Below, piece by piece: positions 1-13,613 of a DNA stretch of 64,000 nucleotides. The notes under the pieces were generated by a model. It was not told the DNA's origin and ran no database searches. It saw nothing but the letters and a program-made list of their open reading frames with translations. The stretch is from Cannabis sativa (taxonomy: Eukaryota > Streptophyta > Magnoliopsida > Rosales > Cannabaceae). The stretch is taken from NCBI RefSeq assembly GCF_029168945.1, contig NC_083601.1, positions 32,787,660 through 32,851,659 on the forward strand. The letters run 5' to 3'. A program made the translations under genes and the position numbers. Numbering within the stretch: the stretch's first letter is position 1; every line of letters begins with the position of its first letter.

Positions 1-1002
1 TTCCCGGGTCATTATAATCGCAGTGGTGGTACCGTCACCAGCCAAATCATTCATTTTACTTGCAACCTACAAGTGAAACTCTTAAATGTGATATCTCTGA
101 TTATAAACCTCAAAATGAATCAAAACAAATTCAGGGAGAGTATCATGTAGCAACCATGGATAACCTCTTGAATTAGCATTGCCCCTGCATTTTCGATTCC
201 ATCTGACAGCTCTATAGATCGTACAATTGTAACACCATCATTAATTACTTTTAGCTTGTCACCCTCAGAAAGAATAACATTTCGCCCTGCACGGTTCCAC
301 TTGTATCAGATAATCATGAAGCACAGATAAGAAAACATACTTCTAGAAAAAGACTTATTTTCATTTATGAGTTGTGAGGGAACATGGGGTAACCATAATT
401 CATGCGTATAAAAAATAATAAAATTCAAAAACACATAAAACATAACGAAATTCAACAACTGATGGTTGTATAACACAAACTTTTTCCAATAGTTGAAGAA
501 ATCACAGTTTCAAAGCTCGCCTCTACACTTTGAAACACGTTTTATTTAATATGGTAAGATTAGAAAACCAGAAATGAACTTTCATATATGAACTAAACGA
601 AATTGGCGTCTACCCAGATTGCATATGAATGATTAGAATGAAACCCAAGTATCGAAAAGGAAAGGTAACCTTTAGGTCCTAAGGTAAGAGAAACAGCATC
701 GGCTAGCTTATCAATCCCAGCTTGTAAGGCTTCCCTACATTCAGAGCCGAATAATATCCTTTTCGGGCCAGCTCTGAGCACAAGAGTTCTCCTTCTTTGT
801 AGATTTTTCCAAAACCCAGGAGATAGTCTTTGCTTTCTGCCATGGCCTTGTGCTTGTAACTGCAAAATTACTCATCATTAGTCCAAAAACACCATTGTAC
901 AAATACCCAATTTACAAACTAAAACCGCCCGAGAGGAAAATTACTAACGGAGAACAATGGTGTCTGAGGGTAGAGCTGAGAATATGAGAAGGCAATAGGC
1001 AT
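1..1002 (-). CDS. CPNA2: Chloroplast chaperonin 60 subunit alpha 2-like, 5' part of gene (runs off left edge)
   Basis: Four exons can be read on the minus strand: 1002-949 (18 codons from ATG), 859-670, 286-165 and 66 to the window edge. Each intron starts with GT and ends with AG, and the phases agree (0, 1, 0). The spliced product starts with a short Ser/Pro/Arg-rich stretch of about 50 residues, as expected of a chloroplast transit peptide. It then reads [50 protein letters not shown] and [12 protein letters not shown], the equatorial ATP-binding elements of group I chaperonins (LGPKGRNV and GDGTTTA). By family knowledge these proteins form the stromal Cpn60 folding complex. The KRILFG start and [13 protein letters not shown] resemble the divergent alpha-2 branch more than the abundant alpha-1 or beta subunits. 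The intermediate and apical domains lie outside the window. An insertion-free 5' flank of only about 90 bp separates the start from a MITE at 1091. Confidence 0.85.
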
Positions 1003-1090
1003 TTCCCTTTCCGTTGGGGCTATCAGTTTTCAGCTATCTGAACAAGCTTACGAGGTTTTTGCTTTTCAAGGGTTTAAGCATGTAAGGTAA

Positions 1091-1520
1091 GGTGGTGTTT
1101 GGTTCAGTGGGATTTAATTGTAATTGTAACGGTAATAGGAATAGTAATAGAATGTGATGGTAATATTAATGAAATTACTAAAATTATGTTTGGTTTATTT
1201 TGCATGAGTATTGTAATCAATTTTTTTATTTGGTTTAGTATAAAAATAAAATTGAATAATTAGTATATTGACTAAAATGTTCTTATTTTATTTATTGTCA
1301 ACTACATTTGGTAAAGAGGTAAGAGAGAGACGGGTAGAAAAGTTATTTTGTAGTATATTGGTAATTATAATCCTCATTTATGAGTTATACGAATTCATCC
1401 AAGTAATGTAATACTCATTACAATGTAAAAGGATTACAAAAGTTAAAAATCCCAACCAAACATTATAATTGTAACATCCATTCTATTCCAATCTTAATTA
1501 CACTAAAGCAAACATATCCT
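1091..1520. mobile_element. MITE with imperfect terminal inverted repeats
   Basis: The left end GGTGGTGTTTGGTTCAGTGG and the reverse complement of the right end (AGGATATGTTTGCTTTAGTG) form an imperfect inverted repeat. The inside is AT-rich with GTAATN-like repetition and no coding potential. It lies just upstream of the chaperonin start, so it may overlap that gene's promoter. Confidence 0.6.
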
Positions 1521-1917
1521 AATAGCAAAGCAACTCCACCTAGTATTAATTGTGATTCAATTGTGGTTGTAAGTTAGGTGAATAATCCTCATTTATATGT
1601 TAGTTTCAATTCTATTCTTTTGGATGTTAATCCTTTTTAATAGTTGTAGTTAGTGGTGGTAGTGTTGTCCATACACTTAGCAAATTTTATTGTTAGTATA
1701 AGAGAACGTATATAAACAAGTGTTTGTCCACGATTTTTAAATTCTTTTATAAAAATTACAAATAAAAAAAAATACTATGCAATTACAAATTATATTTTTC
1801 CAAATTGCACAATACAACTAGAGCATTGAGTATGTAATAGGAAATTTTATAAATATGATTTAGATGGCCTCACACTATAAATTTTAGAGAATAATCAATT
1901 TTTTAGGTATTTTTAGT
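1521..1917. other. AT-rich intergenic DNA
   Basis: No gene, RNA gene or clear repeat boundary seen here. Confidence 0.5.
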
Positions 1918-4085
1918 TTTTTATTTTGAAATGGAGATTTTTATTTAACGAGAACATTAATCCATTAAAATAAATATTAAATCTAAAGGAGCATTAAGCT
2001 CGCTAAAGATACAATCTGACATAAAATAAAACTGTCTCACAACGCAATGAGCAGCCTATTTGCAGATCGTTTTGTTGGAAATTATTTTACCAGAATCTTA
2101 GATCTACTCACAAGTATGTTTATTAACATCCTAAATAAGAACTTTCTAAAACGATAAATTAAACACATATAAAGTTTAGGAAACCTTACATTGGGTGCAG
2201 CGGAATATAATGTCTCCTTCCGTTCAGATATCTAGCCCTTGATTCCTTTCTGTAGCAGAGCATTATCAATATCTGAACCTGGATCTCTTTCTCTGAATCT
2301 TTGATGCTGAAACTCCTTTGCTGATGATCTTTCTTCACGATCTTCCTCACTATGATTGAGGTATCACTTGATGTGTGTGGGCACTACTCATACACTAAGG
2401 TAGTTCGAAATTCAAAGGAAGAGAAGGAAGAAGTGGCAGCTAAAGATAGGGAGAGAGAGGCTCAGTTTTTCTGAATCAGAAGAAGTGTTTTTCCTGAAGC
2501 CTTCACTATCTATTTATAGCATTCCACTAGGGTTAGATTTGAATTATATGACATTAAAATAATGAAAAAAATCAACTTAAAATACCTACATAGGTGGCCG
2601 GCCATACACTTAGTGGATTGGGCCTTGCTTTTTGCAATTTTGCAATTTTAACACCTTTTGTATCTGATTTTCTCAAAAATGCCAATTTCCTAATTCAACC
2701 ATTTAAATGCCAATTCTAACCATTTAATAACTATAAATAATTATTAAATAATATTGTCATTTATCATATTTATTAATTGAACCATACAAAGTATCATAAT
2801 TAACAAATATGCCCCTATAAACTCTTTCTTTACAATTTCGCCCTTACTTAGTGAAAAATTCACAAAAAGACATAGTCTAATTTGAGAATTATAATTGATT
2901 AATCAAAATCAATTACATGAGTCTTACAAGCAATATTATCTCAACTAGTGGGGGGACCATGGGTCTATATAACCGAGCTTCCAATAAGTAGATCAAGAAT
3001 TTAGCACTAAAATTCACTAACTTATTAATTCTTCGTTGAATCCACGCATAGAACTTAAAATTGCACTCTCAGTATATAGAATGCTCTATATGTTCCACCA
3101 TATAGACACATCATTAGTTATCCATTGTTATAATCCTAATGTGATCAATGATCCTCTATATGAATGATCTACACTGTAAAAGGGATTAAATTACCGTTAC
3201 ACCCTACAATGTATTTATTCCTTAAAACACTTGACCCCGTATAAATGATATTTCAGTTTATGTGAAATGAGTACTCCACCATTTATGTTCGTTTGGTCAA
3301 GCTCGAAGGAGATCATCCTTTGCTTACTATTCGCCAGATAGAAGCTATAGATTCCATGTTTATGATAGCGCTCCCACTCAATTACACTACTGTGTTCCCA
3401 AAATGTACGTATCACCCTGACCTAAAAGTAGGCTTAACTAACAAATCAAAGAACACGAATAGCCTCTCGAGATTGAGCCTAATCATAACAGGATTAAGAA
3501 CATTTGATCTAGGATCAACTAGGCGATATTGACTTGAATAGATATTACGGTAAGTTTAATAAATCTAAGTCAAAGTTCAATATTGGTCCCTTCCGATGCA
3601 TACTCCATGCATCCAACCTGAGCTTTACTTTAACCAATGCTCTGGAAAGAACATAGCACTTCTCCAAATGCAAGTAAACTCTGTTGTAGATTATCATATC
3701 AGTAAAACCCTGTGTCTGATAAATCTAGGAAACTTTATTCACATAGTCATGTTTACTTTCCAATGTGTTGACGGCACAATAAACAGGATCAAGTATGTGA
3801 AAAGGGTTTCAGATGAATTCATACATTATGTACATATAATCATGAAATAAATCATGTGAACCATGCAACATTAAATGTTATTTCTGATCTATATTAATAA
3901 GTAAATCTGATTACATTGAAATGAGTTTTATTTAGGGCATAAAACCCAACACGTTTAACAAAAGAAATTAACACATTGTTTAGAAGAGATATCATCGAAC
4001 GACAATCTTGTATTAACATTCCAAATTGGGACGGCATGTGAACCTCCCCATTAATAGCTTGAACAACTACTAATTTTTAAAAGTG
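1918..4085 (-). pseudogene. 3' remnant of an L1-type LINE (RNase H end), split by a solo LTR
   Basis: On the minus strand, sequence on both sides of the solo LTR joins into the C-terminal part of a LINE RNase H domain: VVVQAINGEVHMPSQFG, then LISFVKRSANR, then a frameshifted tail. It follows the same order as the C-terminus of the intact LINE at 21259-27440 (VVVQAVQSTVEIPSPFG, INFVKRSVNKAAHCLAR). The short 3' UTR also matches that LINE and runs into an A-rich tail (T-rich on the plus strand at 1918-1927). The 5' end is truncated near 4085; I found no clear target duplication. This is a degenerate, non-functional copy. Confidence 0.7.
2073..3951 (-). mobile_element. Solo LTR of the Copia family whose full copy is at 34562-44542
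   Basis: 1,879 bp starting TGTTGG and ending CCCAACA, flanked by the 5-bp duplication CGTTT (2068-2072 and 3952-3956). It is the reverse complement of the LTRs at 34562 and 42650, with scattered substitutions throughout. No internal region or second LTR is present, so it is the product of LTR-LTR recombination. It sits inside an older LINE remnant. It serves as an outgroup for comparing the two LTRs of the full copy. Confidence 0.92.
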
Positions 4086-4189
4086 AGAACAGAAAATAAT
4101 TTTTTTATCATTTTAAAAATTTAATGGTGTTTAGCTCAGGTTTTTTAAAACTAAATAAAAAAATCAATATTCTACACCATATCATGACA

Positions 4190-4500
4190 TGAACTCATCC
4201 AACCCCGGACCTAAACCCAAACCCAGATCCTGACGCAAACCCAGATTCAGACCCAGACCCAGACCCAGACCCATACCCCGGACTCGGTCCTAGACCCTAG
4301 ACCCGGACCACCCAAACTCGCCGTAGACTTGGACTTAGGGCGGGGTCCGATTTTAGGGTCTGGGTCTTGGTCCAGATCAGGCCGGGATTCGGGTCTAGGT
4401 CTGGGTTTGGTGTTCGGAGTCTGGGTTTGGGTTTGGCGTCCAGGGTCTGGGGTTTGGGGTTGGGTCGGGGTTCGAGTTCGGGTTCGGGTTTGACTTGCCG
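4190..4500. repeat. Degenerate GGGTCY hexamer array with a strand switch
   Basis: From about 4190 to 4310 the plus strand is a run of ACCCAG-like hexamers. From about 4330 to 4490 it is the complementary GGGTCT-like form, so the array turns over on itself and could form a long imperfect hairpin. Open frames here encode only simple-sequence peptides. Related arrays lie at 31138-31560 and 50235-50345. Confidence 0.8.
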
Positions 4501-4853
4501 ACTCAGGTTTATTAATACTCCAACCACGTTAAAAATCAATTATTTTATTTCATTTACTTATTTTTTAGCTCTATTTTTTTAATATTATTTTTAAAACTCT
4601 CGATAAACAATAGGATATAAACAACTTACAAATGAAAAATTATTCAAGTCGCACGTGTAGTGTAGTATGATAATTTAGCAAAATTTATACCCTAAATACT
4701 TTTATATACTTTTTTTTTCTATTATATATTAGATTAATTTAGTAAGAATGTTTATGGTGCGGGCGGTGTGAGTTTTGACTATTTTTTTAAACAAAACCAC
4801 ACATGCAGTATTTAAAATTTTTCAAATTACAACTGCACCGTAAGACTATCTCC

Positions 4854-5325
4854 ATTAAGAGATGTAAAAATTGAGCTATATTTTGTACAAAAAGTAGTTT
4901 TGTGATATTTTTACATCAATATTTACTATTGTGCTCTAATACATAATTGTAAATCTTCATGCAAAATTTAATATGTTATTTAATGCTCATTTAATAATTT
5001 ATTAAAAAATACAAAATAATAATAATGCAAAGTTAAATGTAAAATTTAATAATATAATAATAATACAAGTCAAATAATGCAAATGAGTATGTTAGCTAAA
5101 ATTTAATAATAAAATATTAAAAATAACATAATAATAAGTATAAAAGCATAACATTTATTGTGATGCAAATTTTGCATCATGCTATATTGTGATGCGAATT
5201 TAGATTATTTTTTATTATGTGAAATTTTTGCATCATAATTTAGCACACTATTAGAGCAGACTTTTAACAAAGTGAGCTATATTTTGTATTTACATCGCTT
5301 ATTTACATCTCTATTGAATATGTTC
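4854..5325. mobile_element. Foldback MITE, AT-rich
   Basis: The left end (GACTATCTCCATTAAGAGATG) and right end (CATCTCTATTGAATATGTTC, reversed) are imperfect inverted repeats. Internal motifs such as GAGCTATATTTTGTA near 4870 recur inverted or direct near 5270. Just before it, 4747-4850 resembles a piece of the GC-rich hAT-like MITE found at 6566-7920. Confidence 0.55.
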
Positions 5326-5452
5326 TAAAACCTCAAAACTTACAAAATTCACACTACAAAAATGTGATGCCATATAAACCATTTATACTATTGTCAAATA
5401 AATAAATAATATATAAAGTTTTACCAACACAATAAAAAATACACATATTATT

Positions 5453-6152
5453 TTTTTTGAATAATAAAAATCTTCCAAAAACTATGGAAGTATAACAAGT
5501 GGGTAAAGAATCCCCACTAAGAATATGATCAGCCTCAAAAAGAGAAGCCCGCGCCAAAGCATGCGCAAGGTCATTAGCAGACCGTTTAACAAAACCACAT
5601 TAATCGACATCAAATAAAGAGGTTAACAACCCTCTACATTCTTGTAAAACAAAACCATAAGGAGAATCTAAAGTTTTAGCATTCTTAATATCATTTATAA
5701 GCGTAAGACAATCAGATTCAATAATGACATGATGCCAATCTTTCCTCTTGATCTAACTTAGAGCCTCCTTCAAACCCATTGCCTCCACCATTAATGGACT
5801 CCAAGTTCCAATTTTTCGAATTTGGACAGCTTCAATTACATTGCCTGAGAGTTTCTAGCCACCAATCCAAATCCGAAGCATTCCTCTTCCGAAAAAATGG
5901 GACCATCAACGTTAACTTTGATGAAAGGATCATTTGGTTTAATCCAATGCTCAACAAATCTCCCTTGTTGACCGTGGTCAGAAGGAGATATAAAGGATGT
6001 TTTTTGAGTATTATTCCAAGATACAAAGTTAAGAGATGTTGTGGATACCACTTCCTCCACTGAAGATTGCTTAGAGTTCCAACCAGAGTTGTTGCGATTA
6101 TTCCAAATAGACCAACATAACATTGCAGCTCCAATTTGTTCCTCCTTTTTCC
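5453..6152 (-). mobile_element. 5'-truncated LINE insertion with 16-bp target duplication
   Basis: The 16-bp repeat AAATACACATATTATT flanks the insertion exactly (5437-5452 and 6153-6168). The 3' tail is on the left (T-run from 5453). On the minus strand it encodes the end of a zinc-finger/RVT region and an RNase H domain (KVNVDGPIFSEEECFGFGLV, FVKRSANDLAHALARA), with stop codons and frame breaks in between. It is a standard target-primed, 5'-truncated and now dead insertion of about 700 bp. Confidence 0.85.
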
Positions 6153-6565
6153 AAATACACATATTATTAAAACTTCAAGAACACATTTATTCAAAAATAC
6201 AACATAATTCAAACTAATATATACATAATCTTTTAAGACATGAAGTAAAATTAAATAAAAACTATAAATAATCTTTAAAGTTTTAAAATCCACCTATGAC
6301 AATTATTATATATACATAAATATTTGTTTTAAAAAAAAATGTTGAAGTCTTACTTTATATAGATAAACTCAATGATAATCACTAGAACAAAACTTATATT
6401 TGAAACTTAAATTAAAATTTAAGTTATAACTATATAATTCATTGTATAAATTTATAGAAAATAGTGTAATGCAATTCAAATTGTTAGGATTAAATTTAAA
6501 ATTACAAACCAAATCGTACTGCGCGATTTTGCAAAAATGCAAATCCCAACTACATTGTGAAGGAT

Positions 6566-7920
6566 AGAAGTGTTCACGGTGTGGGTGGTGCAGTTTTTAA
6601 CTTTTTTTCAAACAAACCCGCATATGCAGTTTTTCTAATTATAGGAAATTTTACAGATTTATCCCTACACAACTCACACACACATTAACTTTCAAGTTCA
6701 ATTTTGACCTTTCATTTACTGAATAAATGAGCACACAATTGACACGTATTATATTTGCTGTTATTGTTTTACTTTGACTTTGCTTTACCATATATTTGCT
6801 TTGTCTAAACAAATCTTTGAAGGACAAACAATTAGGGCAAAACACAGTGTAAGAGAGAGGTTAGAATGAGAGAACCAACTCTGTTCTTGAGCTGGTTTCA
6901 GAGAAAATAAACAACACAAAGGGATTAACAGATTAAAGAGATTAGGGTAAGAGAGAGCAAACACAGAGAGATTTTACAAGGTTCACCCCTAAAATTGGGG
7001 CTACGTCCTTGGTGAGCTGCCTCAGAGAAAATCAGCCATAATCCACTATCAAGATCAATGATTACATCAAGTTTTAGAGCTCCAAGACACATGAATCGCC
7101 TGGTAGCTCATTCTTCAACTCAGTTATGTACAATTCTCTCAAAAATCTCTTATTTTCTTCCCTCTCGGGATCAAATAGATCCTCTTTCTTTCTTCTCTCT
7201 CTGACTATTTTTCTTTTTCTTCTTTTAACACGTGATGAGTTTTTACTGGATCTCTATCTTCATCCCTTTATGGTTTCTGAGAAGTTTTGTGAAGCTGCAA
7301 GTATTTATGTGTTTAGATCCTTCTATTTATAGTTGATGTAATAACTGATTAAGTTAGTTAGGAATAACTAACAATGGTCTTCATCTTGGATTGCATATGG
7401 TTAGGTTAGTTAGGATTTTAACAAACTGTTTTTTTTACTTGTAATTTGTGATAGGGCAACTTATATGAGGAATTATTTCAACACTAATTTCCCAAATCGC
7501 ACCCGCACCGCAAAATTAAAAAATTGCAAAAAATGGTGCGGTGCAGTTTCTGCGGTTTAGACTATCACTAAATAATTAAATTATTACAAATACAACAAAG
7601 CTTGAGCAACACTTGTCAAAAATACCATAAGACTTGAAAAATAAATATGAAAAAAAAAAAATAAGTTTCAACAATACAATAATTAGTGTGTTGTGGGTTG
7701 GACATTCACATATTGGACCTAAATAAATATAAAAATTTATATTTTTATAATGTGCGGTGCGGTTTGAACCGCATATTAATAATTCAAAGCCAAAAATTAC
7801 AAACCGCACTGCGCGGTTTAAAAAAAATTCAAATCGCGACCCTTTAAAGAATTTCAAACTGCTTTTTTTTTGCTGTACGGTGCAGTGTAGGCGATTCGAG
7901 CAATTTGATAAATACTCTTA
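6566..7920. mobile_element. hAT-like MITE with GC-rich inverted ends, interrupted
   Basis: The left end AGAAGTGTTCACGGTGTGGG and the reverse complement of the right end (TAAGAGTATTTATCAAATTG) are degenerate inverted ends. The inside has repeated blocks of CCGCACCGC or GCGGTGCGGTTT type in both orientations. A separate insertion at 6640-7483 splits it. A second right end of the same type occurs at about 7925-7990, so more than one copy is jumbled here. Confidence 0.5.
6640..7483 (-). mobile_element. Probable solo LTR inside the hAT-like MITE
   Basis: The repeat CTAAT flanks it (6635-6639 and 7484-7488) and the host MITE sequence continues across the gap. Read on the minus strand it starts TGTTGAAATAATTCC, holds a good TATA box (ACTATAAATAG, plus-strand position about 7322-7332) and ends CCTATA, where CCTACA would be expected; one base change would explain this. 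There is no coding potential. Length 844 bp fits a small Copia LTR. Confidence 0.6.
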
Positions 7921-7990
7921 GTAAAGGGTTCAAACTATATTTTTATGTGGTGCGAGCGATTTATAGCTTATGATCAATTTGATGAACATT

Positions 7991-8270
7991 CTTAAATTTA
8001 ATATAATATATTCATCAAATTAATCCATTTTAATTAAATTGTTAAAATTATCCTTGTTTAAAAAAATTGTTAAAGTTATCCAAATCTCATTGTCTTTTTT
8101 TTTTTTTTTTTTTTTTTTTTGGGTTAAGCTATATCTCATTGTCTTAAATACGAATTAATCCACAATAACTATTATTCAAAAAAAAAAAAATCCATAATAA
8201 TTTAGCCCCTTTTTTATTTTTTCAGAGCGAGGTAAGGTCAAAAGCGTAATTTAGTGACTGCGAACGAGGG
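7991..8270. other. AT-rich spacer with poly(T)
   Basis: Contains a T-run at about 8096-8119 and an A-run near 8180. It is upstream of the NAC gene promoter. No gene seen. Confidence 0.5.
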
Positions 8271-8308
8271 TATAAAAGCCACCGTCTCATTGAGGGCTTT
8301 AGGGTTTT
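8271..8308 (+). promoter_or_regulatory. Core promoter of the NAC alpha-like gene: TATA box and telo-box
   Basis: TATAAAAG at 8271-8278 lies 115 bp before the ATG. TTTAGGGTTTT at 8298-8308 is a telo-box-type motif just downstream, at the expected transcription start. Telo-boxes near the start site are well known in plant ribosomal-protein and translation-factor genes, which suits a ribosome-associated product. Confidence 0.65.
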
Positions 8309-8385
8309 GTGGATTTCGTTTGCACCTTTTTCTTCTCTTCACTCCAAACTTTCTCAAAGGCAAAGCTTAAGCGAATTCATCAATC

Positions 8386-10437
<2,052 letters not shown>

Positions 10438-11230
10438 GAATAGTTGAATTAATTGTTGTTTCTCTCATAGGTGTGTTTTTTTAAGTTTGAGATGTTCTTT
10501 TAATGTTAGTCTTTTTTGCAATTCTGCCCTGTTGTATGAGTTGAAAACTAATATATGCCCTATATGGATAAACAGTGCTCCTTTCTTCTCAGTTTTATCC
10601 CCCATTTTTCAAGTTCTCCCCTTGGAGGAGTTGGGACTAGTTTTTGGTTACCATTTTTGAGTTTCAACTTCTTTTACTTGCACATGTTGTAGCCAACATT
10701 ATTTTTAAATCAACTTTTACTTTTATTCAATCTATTTGCTTTGATAAAAGGTATTTTCAGACAGTTAAGACAGTTTTTGGGGTATTTTGCACCAAAATAT
10801 TTAGAGTTGCAGCTCTACCCATATTAAGCTACTACACAAAAGCTGAGTGACGATAAAGACATTTTTTCCAATGAAATTATTTTTAAAATTGTCCCATATT
10901 GATGATTTCTTTTTGATGAATTATAGCAATTATACCAGTTTAAAACGACTTTTTTTTATTTATTTATTTTAATTTTAGACCTAGTTGTTTCTTCTTTCTA
11001 AATTTTACTATGAAGTTATCAAAATAAAAAAAATAATAATAATAATAATTAATAAGAAATGGACAAAATTTCTAAACTATTACAAATTTGAGATTTTTTT
11101 TTCGCTGATATAAATTTGAGAATTTAAATACTAAAATTAATATTTAAAAACATTTTAATATTAACAAGATCTAATAAAAAACCTTGGTAGGAAAAATGCG
11201 AGTGCAATTTGTAATACCAGAGAGAGTCCT
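10438..11230. other. 3' UTR of the NAC gene and spacer to the p23 gene
   Basis: The first roughly 150 bp are probably NAC 3' UTR. The rest is AT-rich, with a TAA/AAT microsatellite at about 11029-11050. No further gene seen. Confidence 0.5.
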
Positions 11231-11235
11231 CTCTA

Positions 11236-11287
11236 GAACTTTCGAGCTCCTTCAACATCTGATCAGTGATGTCAGCGCATATATAAG
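11236..11287 (+). promoter_or_regulatory. p23 core promoter: TATA box with upstream GAA-NN-TTC core
   Basis: ATATATAAG at 11279-11287 lies 132 bp before the ATG. GAACTTTC at 11236-11243 is one inverted pair of heat-shock-element units (GAA-NN-TTC), about 40 bp upstream. Heat-shock factor usually needs three units and the third is not clear, so heat control is only possible. Confidence 0.45.
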
Positions 11288-11418
11288 GATCAATCGACTA
11301 CGACGATTCATCCAATCCAACCTTACTACTACGCCAAGCTTCTTCCTTTTTCTACTTCATAATCCTCCCTACTTGCCTCCATTTTTACAGCTCGGAATAT
11401 ATATTACTCTCATACAAA

Positions 11419-13613
11419 ATGAGGTAAACCCAGGTGATCATATAATTTGTTTATGTTTTTTACAAGGCTTTTTTTTTTCTTGGTCATTCTCACCCAATAG
11501 TTTACATACATCACATTAATTTAGTTTCTGTAACTTTTGTTAATGTTAACACAGTAAGGCTCTGTCTGCTCTGTTAGCATAAATGCATAATGGTTCAAAA
11601 CCAAGTTTTGTTTCTATCAATTTATTTATTGGCACACACATATATGTTTTAGTTTGGTATTAGGGCAGTTTGAATGATATCTACATAGAGCATGACAGCA
11701 AGAAATGCTGTACAAATTCATCACAGGTGTTGTAAATTATTTCTTTATTTTAATAATTAGCCACCTTACATTACAATCATAAATTAGTTCAAGCTTGATT
11801 TACAGGTTCTTGATTCTTTATTCTAGTCATCTTCTTTTTTTCTCTTATTGAAGGGAACATGTTGAGGTCTTTAAGGAATTATTTACCAGCTTTTTGTGTT
11901 TTGCTTGTATTTTATAGTATATGTATTAGTAATTCACATTAGTTTCTCAATAGAATTTGATGACACAAGAATCTTTGGTAGTTAATAGAACACATTTTCA
12001 CAACCTGAGGTTTGAATTGAAAAATCCTTTTTTTTTCTTTTCTTTTGTTCTGTGCTCTTACTTGTTGCAGTCGACACCCATATGTAAAATGGGCCCAAAG
12101 ATCGGACAAAATCTTTATCACAGTTGATTTACTTGATGCAAAGGATGTAAAACTCAAGCTTGAACCTGATGGAAGATTCATCTTTTCTGCTACTAAGGAC
12201 TCAATACCATATGAAGTTGATATTGAACTCTTTGATAAGATCAATGTTGAGGTATAACTTTTCCTTGAGTTAAGAATGAGAGTGTGAGAGAGTTTGATAT
12301 CAATGCATTTGTGAGGATGATGTGGAATTCATGCAGGAGAGCAAATATAACGTTGGTGCAAGAGGCATTGTATATGCTATAAAGAAAGCTGAAAAGAAAT
12401 GGTGGGACAGACTACTCAAACAGGAAGGAAAGCCTCCTGTGTTCCTTAGAGTAGACTGGGATAAGTGGGTTGATGAGGAGGATGAAAATGGTTGATACTA
12501 AATGGATAAAACTGAGTGGTTCTTTGTGCTTGTCTTTTTTATGGTTGTTTGTGATATCATTGATAATATTTCTGTTTTGTATGTTCACAGAAAAAGGAGG
12601 AAGGGGTTTCGATGATGTTGATTTCTCATCGGTAAGAACTCCTTTGCCTCTATAACATTTATTTCATTAAATTGTTGCCATTGTTCCAAATTTCAAGGTG
12701 AATGAAAATGTGTGTATTGTAATTTTCTCTTTCTTTTCAATGATGCATGTGCAGTGCATTATGTTATTTGAGTTCATGATGGTTTAAGAATGTTATTACA
12801 AAATTTAGTTCTTTCTGAAGATTATTTGATTTAAGACTGATTTTGATACTTGATATTGTCTCGTCTCGAGTACCATTTTCTATAACATCTCTGTTTACCC
12901 CCTTTAAATGCATCAATTGCTAATTTTGTGTTACCAAAACCTGTTCTTAGTTTTGTTTTCTAGGGGGCCTAATAGTGTTTACAAACTCATTTGATGAATC
13001 TACACACTTTTATGTCATTATTATTTTTTGAAATCTTCATCATTCTCCTTCCTAGGATCCAGTCGAGTCAAGGCCATGCCTGTAATCGTGTGCTGCTCTA
13101 AACGCCAATCATCTTAGCACTTAAGTAAATCTCTCAATCACCAATGTTCTCCTAAGACAGAGCCAATACAATACATATTGGAGTAAACTTCAAATAGTGT
13201 AAATACATTTGAATAATGTTACTCAAAAGAAGGATGTAAAATGATGTTCTTACTGCTAGCTTAAAAATACTCATCTGCCTGGTCTTTCTGTCTTTACCCA
13301 AACACCAATGTAGTAACAAAATGTAAGTGAAGTAGATATCTAGACTGGATGGGAAGATTGAGAATGAGTTTCCATCTATGATTCATTTGGCTCAGTATTA
13401 AAGGAACACAAAAATGTTGACATAATCAGTAATCACATTGATGTTTCTTCAATTGGTCTATAACTTTCTATCCTTATGGGGGTAAGTAATGAATTTGGGT
13501 AAAATATGCAGGGTAATCATGAGAAAAGTCGGGTGAAAGAACGAAAGAAGCGTCGGAGTACATTAAACAAGTTTCTTGGGAAGTTAAGGCTTGATTGCTT
13601 TAGGAAGCCATGA
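11419..13613 (+). CDS. Hsp90 co-chaperone p23-1-like protein (CS domain)
   Basis: Five exons: 11419-11423 (only ATGAG), 12071-12251, 12337-12490, 12591-12631 and 13512-13613. The phases agree and the spliced frame is 161 codons (160 residues). Exon 2 encodes the CS (p23/alpha-crystallin-like) fold: SRHPYVKWAQRSDKIFITVD, then LKLEPDGRFIFSA. Exon 3 gives the conserved KKWWDRLLKQEGKPPVFLRV and DWDKWVDEEDE. By family knowledge p23 binds the closed, ATP-bound Hsp90 dimer and slows its ATPase. The last exon is unusual: after GFDDVDFSS comes a basic tail (KSRVKERKKRRSTLNKF) rather than the acidic or Gly/Met-rich tail common in plant p23. The five-base first coding exon was found because exon 2 needs AT-G-AG before TCGACAC to give MSRHP. 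The last two exons are less certain than exons 1-3. Confidence 0.85.

Noticed and set aside
1740..1830. Possible CRISPR-like or satellite repeats in AT-rich DNA
   Set aside because: No regular spacing or repeated unit; nuclear plant DNA.
4297..4582. Open frames of 70-80 residues on both strands
   Set aside because: Produced by the hexamer array at 4190-4500; peptides are simple repeats.
6840..7330. Possible gene leader (TTTTACAAGGTTCACCCC and following)
   Set aside because: Lies inside the probable solo LTR with CTAAT duplication; no ORF follows.
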